This document shows positions 21,562-31,878 of a stretch of 64,000 bases of DNA, in pieces. Below the pieces are notes generated by a model. It did no database searches. It had not been told where the DNA came from and saw nothing but the letters and a program-made list of their open reading frames with translations. The stretch covers positions 558,001 through 622,000 of the forward strand of contig NZ_JABEQQ010000001.1 of the NCBI RefSeq assembly GCF_013184075.1, in the 5' to 3' direction. Within the stretch, counting starts at the first letter, position 1, and each line of letters begins with the position of its first letter. Both the position numbers and the translations under genes were made by a program. This stretch comes from Lentilactobacillus kribbianus. Lineage in GTDB: Bacteria > Bacillota > Bacilli > Lactobacillales > Lactobacillaceae.

Positions 21562-22701
21562 TTAGAAGGTCCGGATTGGCGTGATTAGTTGAATAAAACT
21601 ATCGCCATCTTCAGTTGGCATTAAAGTAAAGGGCCGCAAGGCGGACGTAAAGTTAACGTTAATATTGGTTTGGCCAAAAGAACGCAAAGCGTCTTTCATA
21701 TAATCTGGGTTAAAGGAAATTTCTAAATTGTTGCCCGTTACCGCTTTGGGTTCTAATTCTTCTTCAACGTTACCAACATCAGGAGAGTTTCCATAAATAG
21801 TAACTGCATGATTATTAGGTTCAATGGTTAATTTAACCACGTTATTTCTGGATTCGTGTGATAACAATGAGGCCCGTTCAATTGCTGCCAATAAATCATG
21901 AGCTTCAAATTGTAATTGGGTATCAAAGTCTTCGGGAATCAAGCGAGAAGTATCGGGATAATTACCTTCCAACAACCGAGAATAAAACATAGTATCGCCC
22001 AACATAAATAGTACTTGGTTTTCGGTTACTAGTAACGTAATATCCGTTTGCTTTTCATCGACCATTTTGGTTAATTCGGTCAAACTGCGACCCGGAACAA
22101 CAAAGTCATAGTGGCCATTAACCGGATGATCTAAGATAACTTTACGTTGGCTCAAACGATGACTATCAGTGGCCACTGCCATAATTGAATCGCCTTCGAT
22201 GGTGAAATGAACACCAGTTAAAATGGGCCGACTTTCTTGGTTAGAAACGGCGATTACGGTTTCACTCACGATTTCTTTAAAGATATCCGCTGCCAAAATA
22301 ATTGAATCATTGGTATCAATTTCAGGTAAATGCGGATAATTATTGGCATCTAAACCGTTAATCGTAAAGGCCGATTGACCGGATTTGATACTAGTTTGAA
22401 ATTTATCAGTGACTTCTAATTCAATGGTATCTTCTGGCAATTTTTTGATAATTTCCGTAAAGAACCGAGCAGGTAACACAATGGCACCTGGATTTTGAAT
22501 TACCAATTGGTTGTCAGGATCTTCAACTGCCAAAGTGGTTTCAATAGAAACATCAGCATTGCTACCAGTTAAAACTAATCCTGTAACATCAGCTGATAAT
22601 TTTAATCCCGTTAAAATGGGAATGGTGGTTTTACTAGAGATTGCTCTGGATACGGTGTTTAAGGCCTTAATGAAGACCGGTCGATTGATTGAGAATTTCA
22701 T
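21562..22701 (-). CDS. dnaN: DNA polymerase III beta sliding clamp
   Basis: The 379-residue sliding clamp that tethers the replicative polymerase. It begins MKFSINRPVFIKALNTVSRA and ends with the conserved PIRTF. Three similar clamp domains of about 125 residues are consistent with the length. It follows dnaA across a 290-base gap filled with a terminator and DnaA boxes. Confidence 0.98.
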   Translation of the reverse strand: MKFSINRPVFIKALNTVSRAISSKTTIPILTGLKLSADVTGLVLTGSNADVSIETTLAVEDPDNQLVIQNPGAIVLPARFFTEIIKKLPEDTIELEVTDKFQTSIKSGQSAFTINGLDANNYPHLPEIDTNDSIILAADIFKEIVSETVIAVSNQESRPILTGVHFTIEGDSIMAVATDSHRLSQRKVILDHPVNGHYDFVVPGRSLTELTKMVDEKQTDITLLVTENQVLFMLGDTMFYSRLLEGNYPDTSRLIPEDFDTQLQFEAHDLLAAIERASLLSHESRNNVVKLTIEPNNHAVTIYGNSPDVGNVEEELEPKAVTGNNLEISFNPDYMKDALRSFGQTNINVNFTSALRPFTLMPTEDGDSFIQLITPIRTF

Positions 22702-22776
22702 GTTAAGTAAGATACCTCCCGGAGAGTTGTATTTATATATTTAATTAATAAAAAAATTAGTAGTAACAGTAGGGGC

Positions 22777-22879
22777 TGTGGATTCTGTGGATAACTATCC
22801 GTTAGCTCAATCACCGCCTATTTTTTGCGTGTGGATAACGTTGTGGATAACTTTAAACGTTGTTCCACCTTTGTCCACA
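22777..22879. other. oriC: DnaA-box cluster between dnaA and dnaN
   Basis: TGTGGATAA occurs at 22786-22794, 22830-22838 and 22842-22850, with a degenerate copy at 22777-22785, and TTGTCCACA at 22871-22879 in the opposite orientation. This is the dnaA-dnaN half of a bipartite Firmicutes-type origin. Confidence 0.85.
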
Positions 22880-22945
22880 AGCAATTATACCATTATTGTC
22901 ACTAAATTAGCAGGGCAATTCGCTTGCCAGTAGTTAGATGATGGA

Positions 22946-22990
22946 AAATAAAACCAGAAGCCCCCACTAACTGACTTCTGGTTTTATTTT
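22946..22990 (-). terminator. Terminator of dnaA
   Basis: AAAACCAGAAG and CTTCTGGTTTT pair around a 14-nt loop, with a U-rich 3' side on the minus strand. Confidence 0.85.
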
Positions 22991-22992
22991 GA

Positions 22993-24366
22993 TTATTTAG
23001 CGTCTAAATCGTGTTTTAATTCATTAATTTCTTTTTTAAGATCGGCGTTAGTAGTGATAATGTCGGCAATCTTATCATAGGCGTGAATGACCGTGGTATG
23101 GTCCTTACCACCAAACTCTTTACCGATTTTAGGCAGGGAATTATTGGTTAATTCTCGGGAAAGATACATGGCAATTTGTCGCGGCATCACGATTGATTTC
23201 AAGCGCTTCTTACCTTTTAAATCGCTTAGAGAAACGTGATAATATTCGGCCACTTTATTTTGAATATCAGCGACTGATAATTCGTGATGTTCATGGGCAA
23301 TATTCATGCCCCGCAAGGCCTCATAAACAAGAGCGGTGGTGATCGGCTCTTTTCTTAATTTAGCGTAGGCTTGAACACGTGACAAGGCCCCTTCAAGTTC
23401 TCTGACGTTGGAGTCAATTTGGCCGGCGATATAAGTTAATGTATCATTCGGAATTTCCAAATGATCCGCTTCGGCTTTAGAACGTAAAATGGCAATTCGA
23501 GTTTCCAAATCCGGTGGGGTAATGTCGACCGGAAGGCCCCAGGCAAAACGGGATACTAAGCGCTCTTGCAACTTAGGGATTTCTTGGGGCATGCGATCAG
23601 ACGTCAGCACAATTTGTTTGCCATTATTGTAGAGATCGTTAAAGGTATGGAAGAATTCTTCTTGAGTTCCTTCTTTTTCAGCAAAAAATTGAATATCATC
23701 GACCATTAAAATATCCACATCACGGTATTCTTGTCTAAATTCTTCATTTTTATTGGTTTGAATCGCAGTGATGAAATCATTAGTAAAGGCTTCACTAGTG
23801 ACGTATTTGACGTTAACGTTGGGATCTTCTTGCAGCATATGATTACCGATGGCTTGCATCAAATGAGTCTTACCTAAACCAACACCACCATAAAAGAAGA
23901 GTGGATTATAAAGTTTGCCGGGTTCTTCTGATACCACTAAAGCGGCCGCATGAGCCATTTGGTTACCTTTACCAATCACGAAGTTTTCAAAAGTATAAGT
24001 CGGATTGATATGGTTTTCCTTACTAAAGGTGACGTTTTGATTGTTCACTAATTGGTCAGTTACCTCAGGTTTAGGCTCTGGTTGGGCTGATTTGGGAATA
24101 TCTTCTTCTAAGATGAACTTAGGTTCCACATTTTGTTGGGTAATCATATAAGCGTATTGAATCAGCTCATTGGATAATTCTTTGTTCCAATAAATAGTAA
24201 AGAGTTTGGATTCAGCCGCTAAGGTGAGAATTTTACCATCAAAAGAAATTGGTTTAATGGGGGGAACCCACGCTTCGTAGGTACTCTTGTCCATAGTTTC
24301 TTTAAATTTTTTGGTGATTTCTGCCCACAGGGAATCCTTATCCCATTGTGATTCGTTATTGAGCAC
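22993..24366 (-). CDS. dnaA: Chromosomal replication initiator DnaA
   Basis: The 457-residue initiator ATPase. Domain I is about 1-85; a short linker follows; the AAA+ domain has Walker A GGVGLGKTH (160-168) and Walker B DILMVDDIQF; the C-terminal DNA-binding domain carries the signature GKDHTTVIHAYDKI. The start is GTG at 24366, preceded by a G-rich ribosome binding site. It lies between two DnaA-box clusters. Confidence 0.98.
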   Translation of the reverse strand: MLNNESQWDKDSLWAEITKKFKETMDKSTYEAWVPPIKPISFDGKILTLAAESKLFTIYWNKELSNELIQYAYMITQQNVEPKFILEEDIPKSAQPEPKPEVTDQLVNNQNVTFSKENHINPTYTFENFVIGKGNQMAHAAALVVSEEPGKLYNPLFFYGGVGLGKTHLMQAIGNHMLQEDPNVNVKYVTSEAFTNDFITAIQTNKNEEFRQEYRDVDILMVDDIQFFAEKEGTQEEFFHTFNDLYNNGKQIVLTSDRMPQEIPKLQERLVSRFAWGLPVDITPPDLETRIAILRSKAEADHLEIPNDTLTYIAGQIDSNVRELEGALSRVQAYAKLRKEPITTALVYEALRGMNIAHEHHELSVADIQNKVAEYYHVSLSDLKGKKRLKSIVMPRQIAMYLSRELTNNSLPKIGKEFGGKDHTTVIHAYDKIADIITTNADLKKEINELKHDLDAK

Positions 24367-24403
24367 AGTTGCGCCCCCCTAGTCATTCGGAATTAGTAAA
24401 TTT

Positions 24404-24432
24404 ATTTTAGCATGGATGATAAAAGTTTTCCA
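24404..24432 (-). promoter_or_regulatory. dnaA promoter overlapped by a DnaA box
   Basis: On the minus strand TGCTAAAAT gives an extended -10 (hexamer 24404-24409). The -35 region at 17 bases falls inside the DnaA box TTTTCCACA (24426-24434), which would suit autorepression. Confidence 0.5.
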
Positions 24433-24698
24433 CAGGTTAATTACCCCTGTGCATAATTGTTTCACAGAGTTGAATGGAGTTTTCCACAGGGGTGTTCGTA
24501 ACTACCGATTTCAGGAGCTGATTTTGAGTTATCACCAACTAACTGTGGATAATTAACCCCTGTTATACCAATGAGTTAAGCGTTTTTTATAAAAGTTATC
24601 CACAACCGACAATATACGGTTATCCCGCCCTGTTAGCTTGTGGACAAAGCCGGAATAAGTCTGTTGATTACGATTTCAAAATCGAGAAGTTATCCACA
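24426..24698. other. oriC: DnaA-box cluster upstream of dnaA
   Basis: DnaA-box-like sites: TTTTCCACA at 24426-24434 and 24480-24488, TGTGCATAA at 24448-24456, TGTGGATAA at 24544-24552, TTATCCACA at 24596-24604 and 24690-24698, TGTGGACAA at 24639-24647. The last box is followed by an AT-rich stretch (about 24705-24785) that is the best candidate for the duplex-unwinding element, including CTACTACCTA, which reads as TAG-like triplets on the other strand. Gene direction switches here. Confidence 0.85.
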
Positions 24699-24860
24699 GA
24701 AAATGTGCATGAAACAATTTTAAAAAATATTTGTCTACTACCTAATCTCGAAATTAATTGTTTAATCCCTAAATAATTTGTGTTATCATGTTTAGGAAAT
24801 GCATTTGAACATATAAATAATGCTTAAACGCGACACTAACAAAAGGAGGATTCTTGAGTT

Positions 24861-24995
24861 ATGAAAAGAACATACCAACCAAAGAAGCGTCATCGCGCTC
24901 GCGTTCATGGTTTCCGTAGCCGAATGAGCACCAGCAATGGTCGTAAAGTGTTAGCACGCCGACGTCAAAAAGGTAGAAAAGTATTGTCTGCATAG
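24861..24995 (+). CDS. rpmH: Ribosomal protein bL34
   Basis: A 44-residue, extremely basic protein ([18 protein letters not shown] start, [12 protein letters not shown] end), exactly the bL34 size and signature. AAGGAGG precedes the ATG. A -10 like TATCAT (24784-24789) with a TG extension lies upstream. It opens the rpmH-rnpA-yidC group to the right of oriC. Confidence 0.97.
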   Translation: MKRTYQPKKRHRARVHGFRSRMSTSNGRKVLARRRQKGRKVLSA

Positions 24996-25024
24996 ACCAC
25001 TGACCATTCAGTGGTCTTTTTTCA
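24995..25024 (+). terminator. Terminator/attenuating hairpin after rpmH
   Basis: GACCACTGA pairs with TCAGTGGTC and six T follow. It probably lowers read-through into rnpA. Confidence 0.85.
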
Positions 25025-25052
25025 TTTTTTAAATCATTTTTGGAGATGAATC

Positions 25053-25412
25053 ATGAGAAAATCATATCGGGTCAAGAAAGAAGCCGAATTTCAACAGGTA
25101 TTTAATACCCATGATTCGGTGGCTAACCGCCAATTCGTCATTTATACATTAGATAAACCGGGGCAACCACATTTTCGGGTCGGAATTTCAGTCGGCAAGA
25201 AAATCGGGAATGCCGTTCACCGCAATTGGGTGAAACGACGAATTCGTCAATCACTTCTTGAACTCAAGCCACAGTTACGTCAAGATGTTGACTTTATTGT
25301 GATTGCTCGGCCATCAACCGATGGCATGTCAATGGCAGAACTCAAGCCGAGCTTGATTCATGCCTTAAAATTAGCAAATCTACTAGATTTTGCGGATGCC
25401 GGTGAGGAATAA
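25053..25412 (+). CDS. rnpA: Ribonuclease P protein component
   Basis: The 119-residue protein subunit that helps RNase P mature tRNA 5' ends. Begins [17 protein letters not shown]; the RNR motif region [14 protein letters not shown] is intact. Full length. Its stop overlaps the yidC start by one base (TAATG). Confidence 0.97.
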   Translation: MRKSYRVKKEAEFQQVFNTHDSVANRQFVIYTLDKPGQPHFRVGISVGKKIGNAVHRNWVKRRIRQSLLELKPQLRQDVDFIVIARPSTDGMSMAELKPSLIHALKLANLLDFADAGEE

Positions 25413-26260
25413 TGAAAAAAAGAATAAAAAAAATTACGGTGCTAATGGCGTTAATGTCGTTAACACTGGTTTTGACCGCCTGCGGTAAGTCGGCGATGTC
25501 ACCAATTACCGAACATAGTACCGGTTTTTGGGATGGCGTTATTTTATTAAACTTCTCTAGAGCCATTATTTGGTTGTCCAAGTTCTTTGATAATAATTAT
25601 GGAATCGGAATTATCCTATTTACCATTATCATTCGAATTATTATTTTGCCGTTGATGATTTTGCAAACGCGCAGCATGCGTAAGACGCAAGAAATTCAAC
25701 CCCAATTAAAGGCTTTACAAAAGAAATATTCGTCTCGTGATAGTGAAACGATGGCTAAATTGCAACAAGAACAACAAAAGTTGTATTCCGAAGCCGGAGT
25801 TAACCCACTAGCTGGTTGTTTACCAGTGGTTGTCCAATTACCAATTATCTTTGCTTTGTACCAATCCATTTTGCGGACTGAGCAGTTACGGACGGGACAC
25901 TTCTTATGGTTGCAACTGGGACATAAAGATCCATACTTGATTTTGCCAATTTTGGCAGCGGTATTTACCTTTATTAGTTCTTGGTTAGCTACTAAGAGTC
26001 AACCAGAATCTAGTTCCATGACGACGATGATGACGTTAGGGATGCCTGTAATTATCTTCTTTACGGCCCTAAACGTGCCATCAGCCTTGTCACTTTACTG
26101 GGTGGTAACGAATGCGTTTCAGGCAATTCAAACCTTGGTTATTCAAAATCCTTGGAAGATTAGTCGAGAACGTGAAGAAAAAGAAAAATTGGAAAAAGAT
26201 AAAGAACGCAAACGCCAAAAAGCAATTCGTAATGCTAAAAAGAGTCGGCGTAAGAAATAA
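25412..26260 (+). CDS. yidC: Membrane protein insertase YidC/SpoIIIJ (lipoprotein form)
   Basis: A 282-residue insertase of the YidC/Oxa1/Alb3 family. The N-terminus is a lipoprotein signal with Cys24 in LTACGKS. Five membrane segments follow, including FDNNYGIGIILFTIIIR and the conserved VQLPIIFALYQSI; the C-terminus is long and basic (about 245-282), suited to ribosome docking. Coupled to rnpA. Confidence 0.95.
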   Translation: MKKRIKKITVLMALMSLTLVLTACGKSAMSPITEHSTGFWDGVILLNFSRAIIWLSKFFDNNYGIGIILFTIIIRIIILPLMILQTRSMRKTQEIQPQLKALQKKYSSRDSETMAKLQQEQQKLYSEAGVNPLAGCLPVVVQLPIIFALYQSILRTEQLRTGHFLWLQLGHKDPYLILPILAAVFTFISSWLATKSQPESSSMTTMMTLGMPVIIFFTALNVPSALSLYWVVTNAFQAIQTLVIQNPWKISREREEKEKLEKDKERKRQKAIRNAKKSRRKK

Positions 26261-26272
26261 TATATAGTAGGA

Positions 26273-26303
26273 AACGAAAGCGGAAACCGCTTTCGTTTTT
26301 TTA
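26273..26303 (+). terminator. Terminator of rpmH-rnpA-yidC
   Basis: AAACGAAAGCGG pairs with CCGCTTTCGTTT, followed by a T run. It uncouples jag from the upstream operon. Confidence 0.9.
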
Positions 26304-26409
26304 TTGAACAAGTAGTCAGAAAAATGTTAGTGAGTTATAATTGTTGTATAAGTTTTAATAATATTAAGCAACTAAATGACAAATCATTTGAGAAAATGCT
26401 ATTATGTAA

Positions 26410-26438
26410 CGATAATGATTATCATTAGATAATGATAA
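26410..26438. promoter_or_regulatory. Fur-family-like operator array before jag
   Basis: CGATAATGATTATCA (26410-26424) differs by one base from the 7-1-7 Fur box TGATAATnATTATCA. It overlaps a second inverted repeat, TTATCATT (26419-26426) with AATGATAA (26431-26438). Immediately downstream are TTGACG (26445-26450) and AATAAT (26467-26472), 16 bases apart. A Fur, PerR or Zur-type repressor is a possibility; none is encoded in this window. Confidence 0.5.
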
Positions 26439-26484
26439 ATGGGGTTGACGTTTATCGTTTTGACTTAATAATAAGGGGTGCAAC

Positions 26485-27243
26485 ATGGCAAAGTATTCAG
26501 GAACAACGGTAGAAACAGCAATTGAAGCGGGGTTATCGGCGTTAAACATTACTCGAGAACAAGCCGACGTAACGATTATTCAAGTCGCGCGGAAAGGGTT
26601 CTTGGGCTTGGGACGGCGAGAAGCAGTTGTTGACGTTGTTTCGGTCGATCAAAAAGAGTTGGATCTGGCCAGCCAAAGTAGCGACCAAGTCAGTGAATTT
26701 GAACTTAAATCTAACGTTCAGATGCCACAACCTGCTGAACCACAAACGGTTATTGAAAATAACGATGATAAAGAAGAACCACGGTTAACGGCAACCGAAG
26801 TCGAAGCCGAATTAACTCAATACTTAACGGACGTAATCGAAGCGATGGGCTTTGCTCCTAAAATCAAGGTGGAAGTGAAAAATCGCCACCGATTGTATTA
26901 TGATATTGCCGTGCAAGATGAAAGTCGCTTGATTGGCCACCATGGCCGCACGCTAAATGCCTTACAGAATCTGGGACAGATATACATAAATCGTTCGGGT
27001 GCTAATAGTGTTGAAGTAGTCTTAGACGTTGCTAATTATCGAGCTAAACGGCGAGAAGTATTAAGAAAACTCGCACAACGAACGGCGCGTAATGTAATTG
27101 CCAGCGGTAAACCGGTTTACTTGAATCCTATGCCGGCGTTTGAACGCAAACAAATCCATGCTTCACTAGAAGACAACGACCATATTTTAACCTACTCAAC
27201 GGGAAAAGAACCACACCGGTCATTGGTTATTGCACCACGGTAG
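26485..27243 (+). CDS. khpB: Jag/KhpB RNA-binding protein
   Basis: A 252-residue cytoplasmic RNA-binding protein. The Jag-N domain is at 1-55 (KYSGTTVETAIEAGLSALN, RKGFLGLGRREAVV); an acidic linker follows; the KH domain (about 110-175) has IGHHGRTLNALQNL; the R3H domain (about 185-250) has ERKQIHASLEDND. In relatives it pairs with KhpA and affects cell elongation. Downstream of yidC but behind a terminator, with its own putative promoter. Confidence 0.94.
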   Translation: MAKYSGTTVETAIEAGLSALNITREQADVTIIQVARKGFLGLGRREAVVDVVSVDQKELDLASQSSDQVSEFELKSNVQMPQPAEPQTVIENNDDKEEPRLTATEVEAELTQYLTDVIEAMGFAPKIKVEVKNRHRLYYDIAVQDESRLIGHHGRTLNALQNLGQIYINRSGANSVEVVLDVANYRAKRREVLRKLAQRTARNVIASGKPVYLNPMPAFERKQIHASLEDNDHILTYSTGKEPHRSLVIAPR

Positions 27244-27325
27244 TTTGGATAAATTTTGTTTGACAAACTACAGCTTATTGAATAGTATATAAGTTAATCA
27301 TTCTTATCTTAACTAGGTAAAGTAG

Positions 27326-27376
27326 TGAAAGTGCTTTATCCACGCTCTTTTGGGCGTGGTGTGGGCACTTTTTTTG
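27326..27376 (+). terminator. Terminator of jag
   Basis: Two nested stems (AAAGTGC/GCACTTT and CCACGC/GCGTGG) end in a T run, 38 bases before mnmE. Confidence 0.8.
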
Positions 27377-27413
27377 TATTCTAAAAGGTAATTATCAACG
27401 AAAGGAGCCAATT

Positions 27414-28808
27414 ATGGTTTTAACAACGACGGATTTTGATACCATTGCAGCAATTTCGACCCCACCTGGAGAAGGTGGAATTTCGATCATCCGAATTAGT
27501 GGAGATGATGCAGTTGAAGTTGCGCAACGGCTATATCGGGGCAAAAATTTAACTAAAGTTGATACTAATACCATTAACTATGGGCATATTGTCGATAGCC
27601 AAACTGGTGATGATATTGACGAAGTAATGGTATCCGTAATGCGGGCACCCAAAACATATACTAAAGAAAACATTGTCGAAATTAATTGTCATGGTGGTAT
27701 TGTTGCTACCAACCGAATTTTGCAGTTAGTGCTTAGTAACGGGGCCCGCTTAGCCGAACCGGGTGAATTTACCAAACGGGCTTTCTTGAACGGTCGAATT
27801 GATTTATCCCAATCAGAAGCGGTAATGGACCTGATTGAAGCCAAAACAGACCGATCTATGAAAGTGGCAATTAGCCAACTAGACGGTAATTTATCCCACT
27901 TGATTCGGAATTTACGCCAAGATATTTTAGATGTGTTAGCTCAAGTCGAAGTTAACATTGATTATCCAGAATACGATGACGTTGAAACCATGACTAGTCG
28001 CTTGCTTCGTGAAAAAGCGATTAAAGTTCACGGCCAAATCGATGAGTTATTGCAAACTGCTAAACAAGGTAAGATTTTACGAGATGGCTTGGCCACTTCG
28101 ATTATTGGTCGTCCTAACGTCGGCAAATCTAGTCTGTTGAATCACTTAATTCATGAAGATAAAGCGATTGTGACTGACGTTCCGGGAACGACTAGAGATG
28201 TATTGGAAGAATATGTCAATGTTCGTGGCGTTCCGTTGAAGTTAATTGATACTGCGGGAATTCGGGATACGGAAGATAAGGTCGAAAAAATTGGGGTTGA
28301 TCGTTCTAAAAAGGCAATTGATAGCTCTGATTTAGTGCTACTGGTGCTGAACGTCAGTGAACCATTGACTGATGAAGATCGAACTTTAATTAATCTCACG
28401 GCAGCTAAACAACGCATTGTTGTGCTAAACAAGACGGATTTAACACCAAAAATTGATTTAGTAGAATTACGGCAACTAGTGGGCACATCACCTATTATTT
28501 CTACTTCAGCTATTCAAGCGAGTGGCTTAGAAGATTTGGAAGAAATTATTGCCCACATGTTCTTTAATGAAGGCATTGAAAACAGTCAAAATGATGTGGT
28601 GGTTACAAATGCCCGCCATATTGGATTATTAAACCAAGCCAACCAATCACTAAAAGCGGTGGTTGATGGGTTAGAAAGCGGCTTACCGGTTGATTTAGTA
28701 CAAATCGATATGACGCATTGTTGGGATTTATTAGGTGAAATTACTGGTGACAGTTATCAAGATGAACTGTTGGACCAACTCTTTAGTCAATTTTGTTTGG
28801 GTAAGTAG
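27414..28808 (+). CDS. mnmE: tRNA modification GTPase MnmE
   Basis: A 464-residue GTPase that with MnmG installs the carboxymethylaminomethyl group on U34 of tRNAs. The N-terminal tetrahydrofolate-binding domain is followed by helices and the G domain: G1 [10 protein letters not shown] (231-240), G3 DTAGIRDT, G4 NKTD. The C-terminal CLGK retains the catalytic Cys. GGAG precedes the ATG. Confidence 0.97.
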   Translation: MVLTTTDFDTIAAISTPPGEGGISIIRISGDDAVEVAQRLYRGKNLTKVDTNTINYGHIVDSQTGDDIDEVMVSVMRAPKTYTKENIVEINCHGGIVATNRILQLVLSNGARLAEPGEFTKRAFLNGRIDLSQSEAVMDLIEAKTDRSMKVAISQLDGNLSHLIRNLRQDILDVLAQVEVNIDYPEYDDVETMTSRLLREKAIKVHGQIDELLQTAKQGKILRDGLATSIIGRPNVGKSSLLNHLIHEDKAIVTDVPGTTRDVLEEYVNVRGVPLKLIDTAGIRDTEDKVEKIGVDRSKKAIDSSDLVLLVLNVSEPLTDEDRTLINLTAAKQRIVVLNKTDLTPKIDLVELRQLVGTSPIISTSAIQASGLEDLEEIIAHMFFNEGIENSQNDVVVTNARHIGLLNQANQSLKAVVDGLESGLPVDLVQIDMTHCWDLLGEITGDSYQDELLDQLFSQFCLGK

Positions 28809-28809
28809 T

Positions 28810-28825
28810 TGTTTCACGTGAAACA
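28810..28825. other. parS chromosome-partition site
   Basis: TGTTTCACGTGAAACA, an exact parS consensus, in the mnmE-mnmG gap and directly next to the mnmG ribosome binding site. Confidence 0.95.
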
Positions 28826-28840
28826 TGGAGGAATTAACTA

Positions 28841-30769
28841 GTGAAAAGTTTACGAGTCAGTGATGTTAAGCAAACCTATCGGGGGCAAGACTTTGATGTG
28901 GTGGTTGTTGGTGCTGGACACGCTGGAAGCGAAGCGGCCTTGGCAGCCGCACGAATGGGTAATAAAACCCTCTTGATTACCATTAACTTGGACATGGTTG
29001 CCTTTATGCCATGTAACCCGTCTATTGGGGGACCGGCTAAGGGAACGGTAGTTAGAGAAATTGATGCCTTGGGTGGCGAAATGGGTAAAAATATCGATAA
29101 AACCTACGTCCAAATGCGCATGCTAAATACGGGAAAAGGTCCGGCGGTACAAGCTCTGCGTGCCCAAGCTGATAAACATGCTTATCATTCAGAAATGAAA
29201 AAGACTATTGAAGACGAACCTAATTTGACTCTACGTCAGGGGATTGTCGATAGCTTAATTGTCGAAGATGGTGAGTGTAAAGGGGTAATTACCAATACCG
29301 GGGCTCGTTATTATGCCAAAGCCGTGGTTATCTGTGCCGGTACAGCTGCGCGCGGAAAAATCATTATTGGTGAATTAATGTATGCTTCAGGCCCTAACAA
29401 TTCACAACCAGCTGAAAAACTTTCAGAAAATTTAGCTGAATTAGGTTTTGATTTGGAACGATTTAAGACTGGAACCCCACCACGAGTTGATGGAACCACT
29501 ATTAATTACAGTGAAACCGAAGAACAACCAGGTGATGAAAAACCGAACCACTTTAGTTACGAATCCAAAGATGAAGATTACTTGGCTTTAAAGAATCAGT
29601 TGTCTTGCTGGTTGACCTATACTAACGAAAAAACTCACGAAATTATTCGTGAAAACCTTGATCGAGCCCCAATGTTTACTGGGGTCATTGAAGGAGTAGG
29701 TCCCCGTTATTGTCCATCCATTGAAGATAAAATTGTGCGGTTTGCTGATAAAAATCGGCATCAATTATTCTTAGAACCAGAAGGCCGTAATACTGAAGAA
29801 TGGTACGTTCAGGGTCTTTCAACTTCAATGCCTGAAGAAGTCCAACAACAAGTAATTCGTTCTATTCAAGGGTTGGAAAATGCCGAAATGATGCGACCGG
29901 GTTATGCGATTGAATATGACGTGGTGGCCCCTTATCAATTAAAGCCAACGTTAGAAACTAAAGTAGTTAAGAATCTCTTTACTGCCGGCCAAACTAACGG
30001 TACTTCTGGTTACGAAGAAGCAGCTGGACAAGGCATCATTGCTGGTATCAATGCTGGTTTACGAGCTCAAGGTAAACCTGGTTTTACCTTAAAACGGGAT
30101 GAAGCTTATATCGGCGTAATGATTGATGATTTGGTAACTAAGGGTACCAATGAACCATATCGATTACTAACTAGTCGGGCAGAATACCGGTTGTTGTTAC
30201 GTAATGACAACGCCGATATGCGTTTGACCGAAAAGGGTCATGAACTAGGCTTGATTTCTGATGAACGTTATGACGCCTTTTTAGCTAAAAAAGAACGCGT
30301 TTTAGCTGAAATTGATCGACTAGATCACGTGCGGGTGAACCCTAGCGCGGCAGTTGATGAATTAGTGACGGCTCATGGTGATAAACCGCTTAAGGATGGC
30401 GCAGTTGCTAGTGTATTCTTACGTCGTCCTTACGTTGATTATCAGACATTATTACAATTTATCCCGGCTCCAGATCAACCACTAGGTCGACATGAAATCG
30501 AACAAGTAGAAATTCAAACTAAGTATGCGGGTTATATTGCCAAAGCCCAAGCCAACGTTGAAAAAATGAAGAAGATGGAAGCTAAGAAAATTCCAGCTAA
30601 CATCGACTATGATGCTATCGATGGGATTGCCACCGAAGCACACCAAAAACTAAAGAAAATCCAACCTGAAACGATTGCCCAAGCAGGTCGAATTAGTGGG
30701 GTTAACCCAGCTGATTTGGCTATTTTGAGCGTTTATATCCAACAGGGAAAGATTGCTAAAGTACAATAA
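28841..30769 (+). CDS. mnmG: tRNA uridine-5-carboxymethylaminomethyl modification enzyme MnmG (GidA)
   Basis: The 642-residue FAD-dependent partner of MnmE. The FAD-binding motif is [20 protein letters not shown] (near 22-41), with [13 protein letters not shown] and the later [11 protein letters not shown] region. Full length. The start is GTG at 28841 with GGAGG at good spacing. Unlike many Firmicutes, rsmG, noc, parA and parB do not follow; the gene ends at a strong terminator. Confidence 0.97.
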   Translation: MKSLRVSDVKQTYRGQDFDVVVVGAGHAGSEAALAAARMGNKTLLITINLDMVAFMPCNPSIGGPAKGTVVREIDALGGEMGKNIDKTYVQMRMLNTGKGPAVQALRAQADKHAYHSEMKKTIEDEPNLTLRQGIVDSLIVEDGECKGVITNTGARYYAKAVVICAGTAARGKIIIGELMYASGPNNSQPAEKLSENLAELGFDLERFKTGTPPRVDGTTINYSETEEQPGDEKPNHFSYESKDEDYLALKNQLSCWLTYTNEKTHEIIRENLDRAPMFTGVIEGVGPRYCPSIEDKIVRFADKNRHQLFLEPEGRNTEEWYVQGLSTSMPEEVQQQVIRSIQGLENAEMMRPGYAIEYDVVAPYQLKPTLETKVVKNLFTAGQTNGTSGYEEAAGQGIIAGINAGLRAQGKPGFTLKRDEAYIGVMIDDLVTKGTNEPYRLLTSRAEYRLLLRNDNADMRLTEKGHELGLISDERYDAFLAKKERVLAEIDRLDHVRVNPSAAVDELVTAHGDKPLKDGAVASVFLRRPYVDYQTLLQFIPAPDQPLGRHEIEQVEIQTKYAGYIAKAQANVEKMKKMEAKKIPANIDYDAIDGIATEAHQKLKKIQPETIAQAGRISGVNPADLAILSVYIQQGKIAKVQ

Positions 30770-30776
30770 TAAAAAA

Positions 30777-30808
30777 AGATCCTTGAATGAATTCAAGGGT
30801 CTTTTTTG
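30777..30808. terminator. Bidirectional terminator between mnmG and FUSC gene
   Basis: AAGATCCTTGAAT and ATTCAAGGGTCTT pair, with A and T runs on either side. Confidence 0.85.
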
Positions 30809-30813
30809 TTGTC

Positions 30814-31878
30814 TTAATCGGGTAAACTGGAGTTGTTATTTTGAGCAGTAAAATGATTAGCGGTCAAGAAATAATGGTTGAGCAGCTTAAAGCCAATAAT
30901 AAATATAATCGCAACCAAAATACCTAAGAAATTATTGAAAATACGTAATTCACCAGCGGGCACGGTACCAAATAGGCTGGTGGCAATACTTAACGCCCCA
31001 AAACAATTTAAGATGCTGTGGTAGAAATAATTGTCAGTCAAACCTAAGCCAAAGCCAGCTAGCGGCGCTAAAATAAAAGCCCAAGCGTCCGGGACTAAAG
31101 CCAAACTAACAATAAAGAGGTTAGAGCCGATAATCACGCCTGTTAATCTGGCACCCACGCGTTTAGCATAATGGGGATTTTGTGGTAATAAGATCGACAT
31201 GCAGGCAAAACCTAACCAAACGGCCCGATGAAGTTGCAACAGTTGGGCCACCGTTAGAGCAGTACTAACGCCTGAGGCTAAGCGTAATTGCCAGTGCGAG
31301 GTATCAGAATGCCAACTAAAATTAGTTAAAACATGGTGGAGACGCCGTTTTAACGGTTGCTGGTGATGATTACGCCATAATACAATCGCTAATAGGAACC
31401 AAACCAAGGCCATGGCCACCAAGCGATTAGAAAATTGGCTGGCGCTCACTGGATTACCTGTAATAAAAATATAGCTAAAAGTATACAACCCACCATTACC
31501 AAATGCCGGTTGAACCGTGGTGGTCATTAAAATAAATAATAGGCTAAGTGAATGCGCGATAAAAAACCAGGGAAGTGGTAGGTATTGAAAAAACATACTG
31601 CCAAGCAACATGATTAATAAAACCCCACCTAAAGCGAAAATACTGTCAGATAATTGGTAACCGTAGTTAACGAATCTAATTCCTAAAAGCATACAGAAAC
31701 TACTAACAGCCACGCTACTATTGACATCACCAAATAATTTCACAAAAGTGGCGATATAAAAAATGGCGAAGGTCAATAAGGCAACATCTCGCCACAATAA
31801 AGCTTTTAAGTAACTGTTTTTTTGCTTTTTAGGCGCCATTTTAATCTTAGTCCGTAAGACACCGGGGCTTAACTGCAT
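30814..31878 (-). CDS. FUSC-family membrane protein (putative aromatic acid exporter)
   Basis: A 354-residue polytopic protein with about ten membrane helices in two groups around a short basic cytoplasmic linker (HHQQPLKRRLHH), resembling the FUSC/ArAE fold. The core LHRAVWLGFACMSILLP and RVGARLTGVIIGS is family-like. Members export aromatic acids; substrate here is unknown. It follows the TrpXYZ-like genes by 116 bases on the same strand. The ATG at 31878 is 19 bases from AGGAGG; an in-frame ATT at 31890 is seven bases from it and may be the true start. Confidence 0.78.
   Translation of the reverse strand: MQLSPGVLRTKIKMAPKKQKNSYLKALLWRDVALLTFAIFYIATFVKLFGDVNSSVAVSSFCMLLGIRFVNYGYQLSDSIFALGGVLLIMLLGSMFFQYLPLPWFFIAHSLSLLFILMTTTVQPAFGNGGLYTFSYIFITGNPVSASQFSNRLVAMALVWFLLAIVLWRNHHQQPLKRRLHHVLTNFSWHSDTSHWQLRLASGVSTALTVAQLLQLHRAVWLGFACMSILLPQNPHYAKRVGARLTGVIIGSNLFIVSLALVPDAWAFILAPLAGFGLGLTDNYFYHSILNCFGALSIATSLFGTVPAGELRIFNNFLGILVAIIFIIGFKLLNHYFLTANHFTAQNNNSSLPD

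Noticed and set aside
27337-27345. TTATCCACG as a DnaA box
   Set aside because: Mismatch at the last base and part of the jag terminator stem.
28151-28486. Antisense 111-codon frame inside mnmE
   Set aside because: Shadow of the real coding frame; no ribosome binding site.
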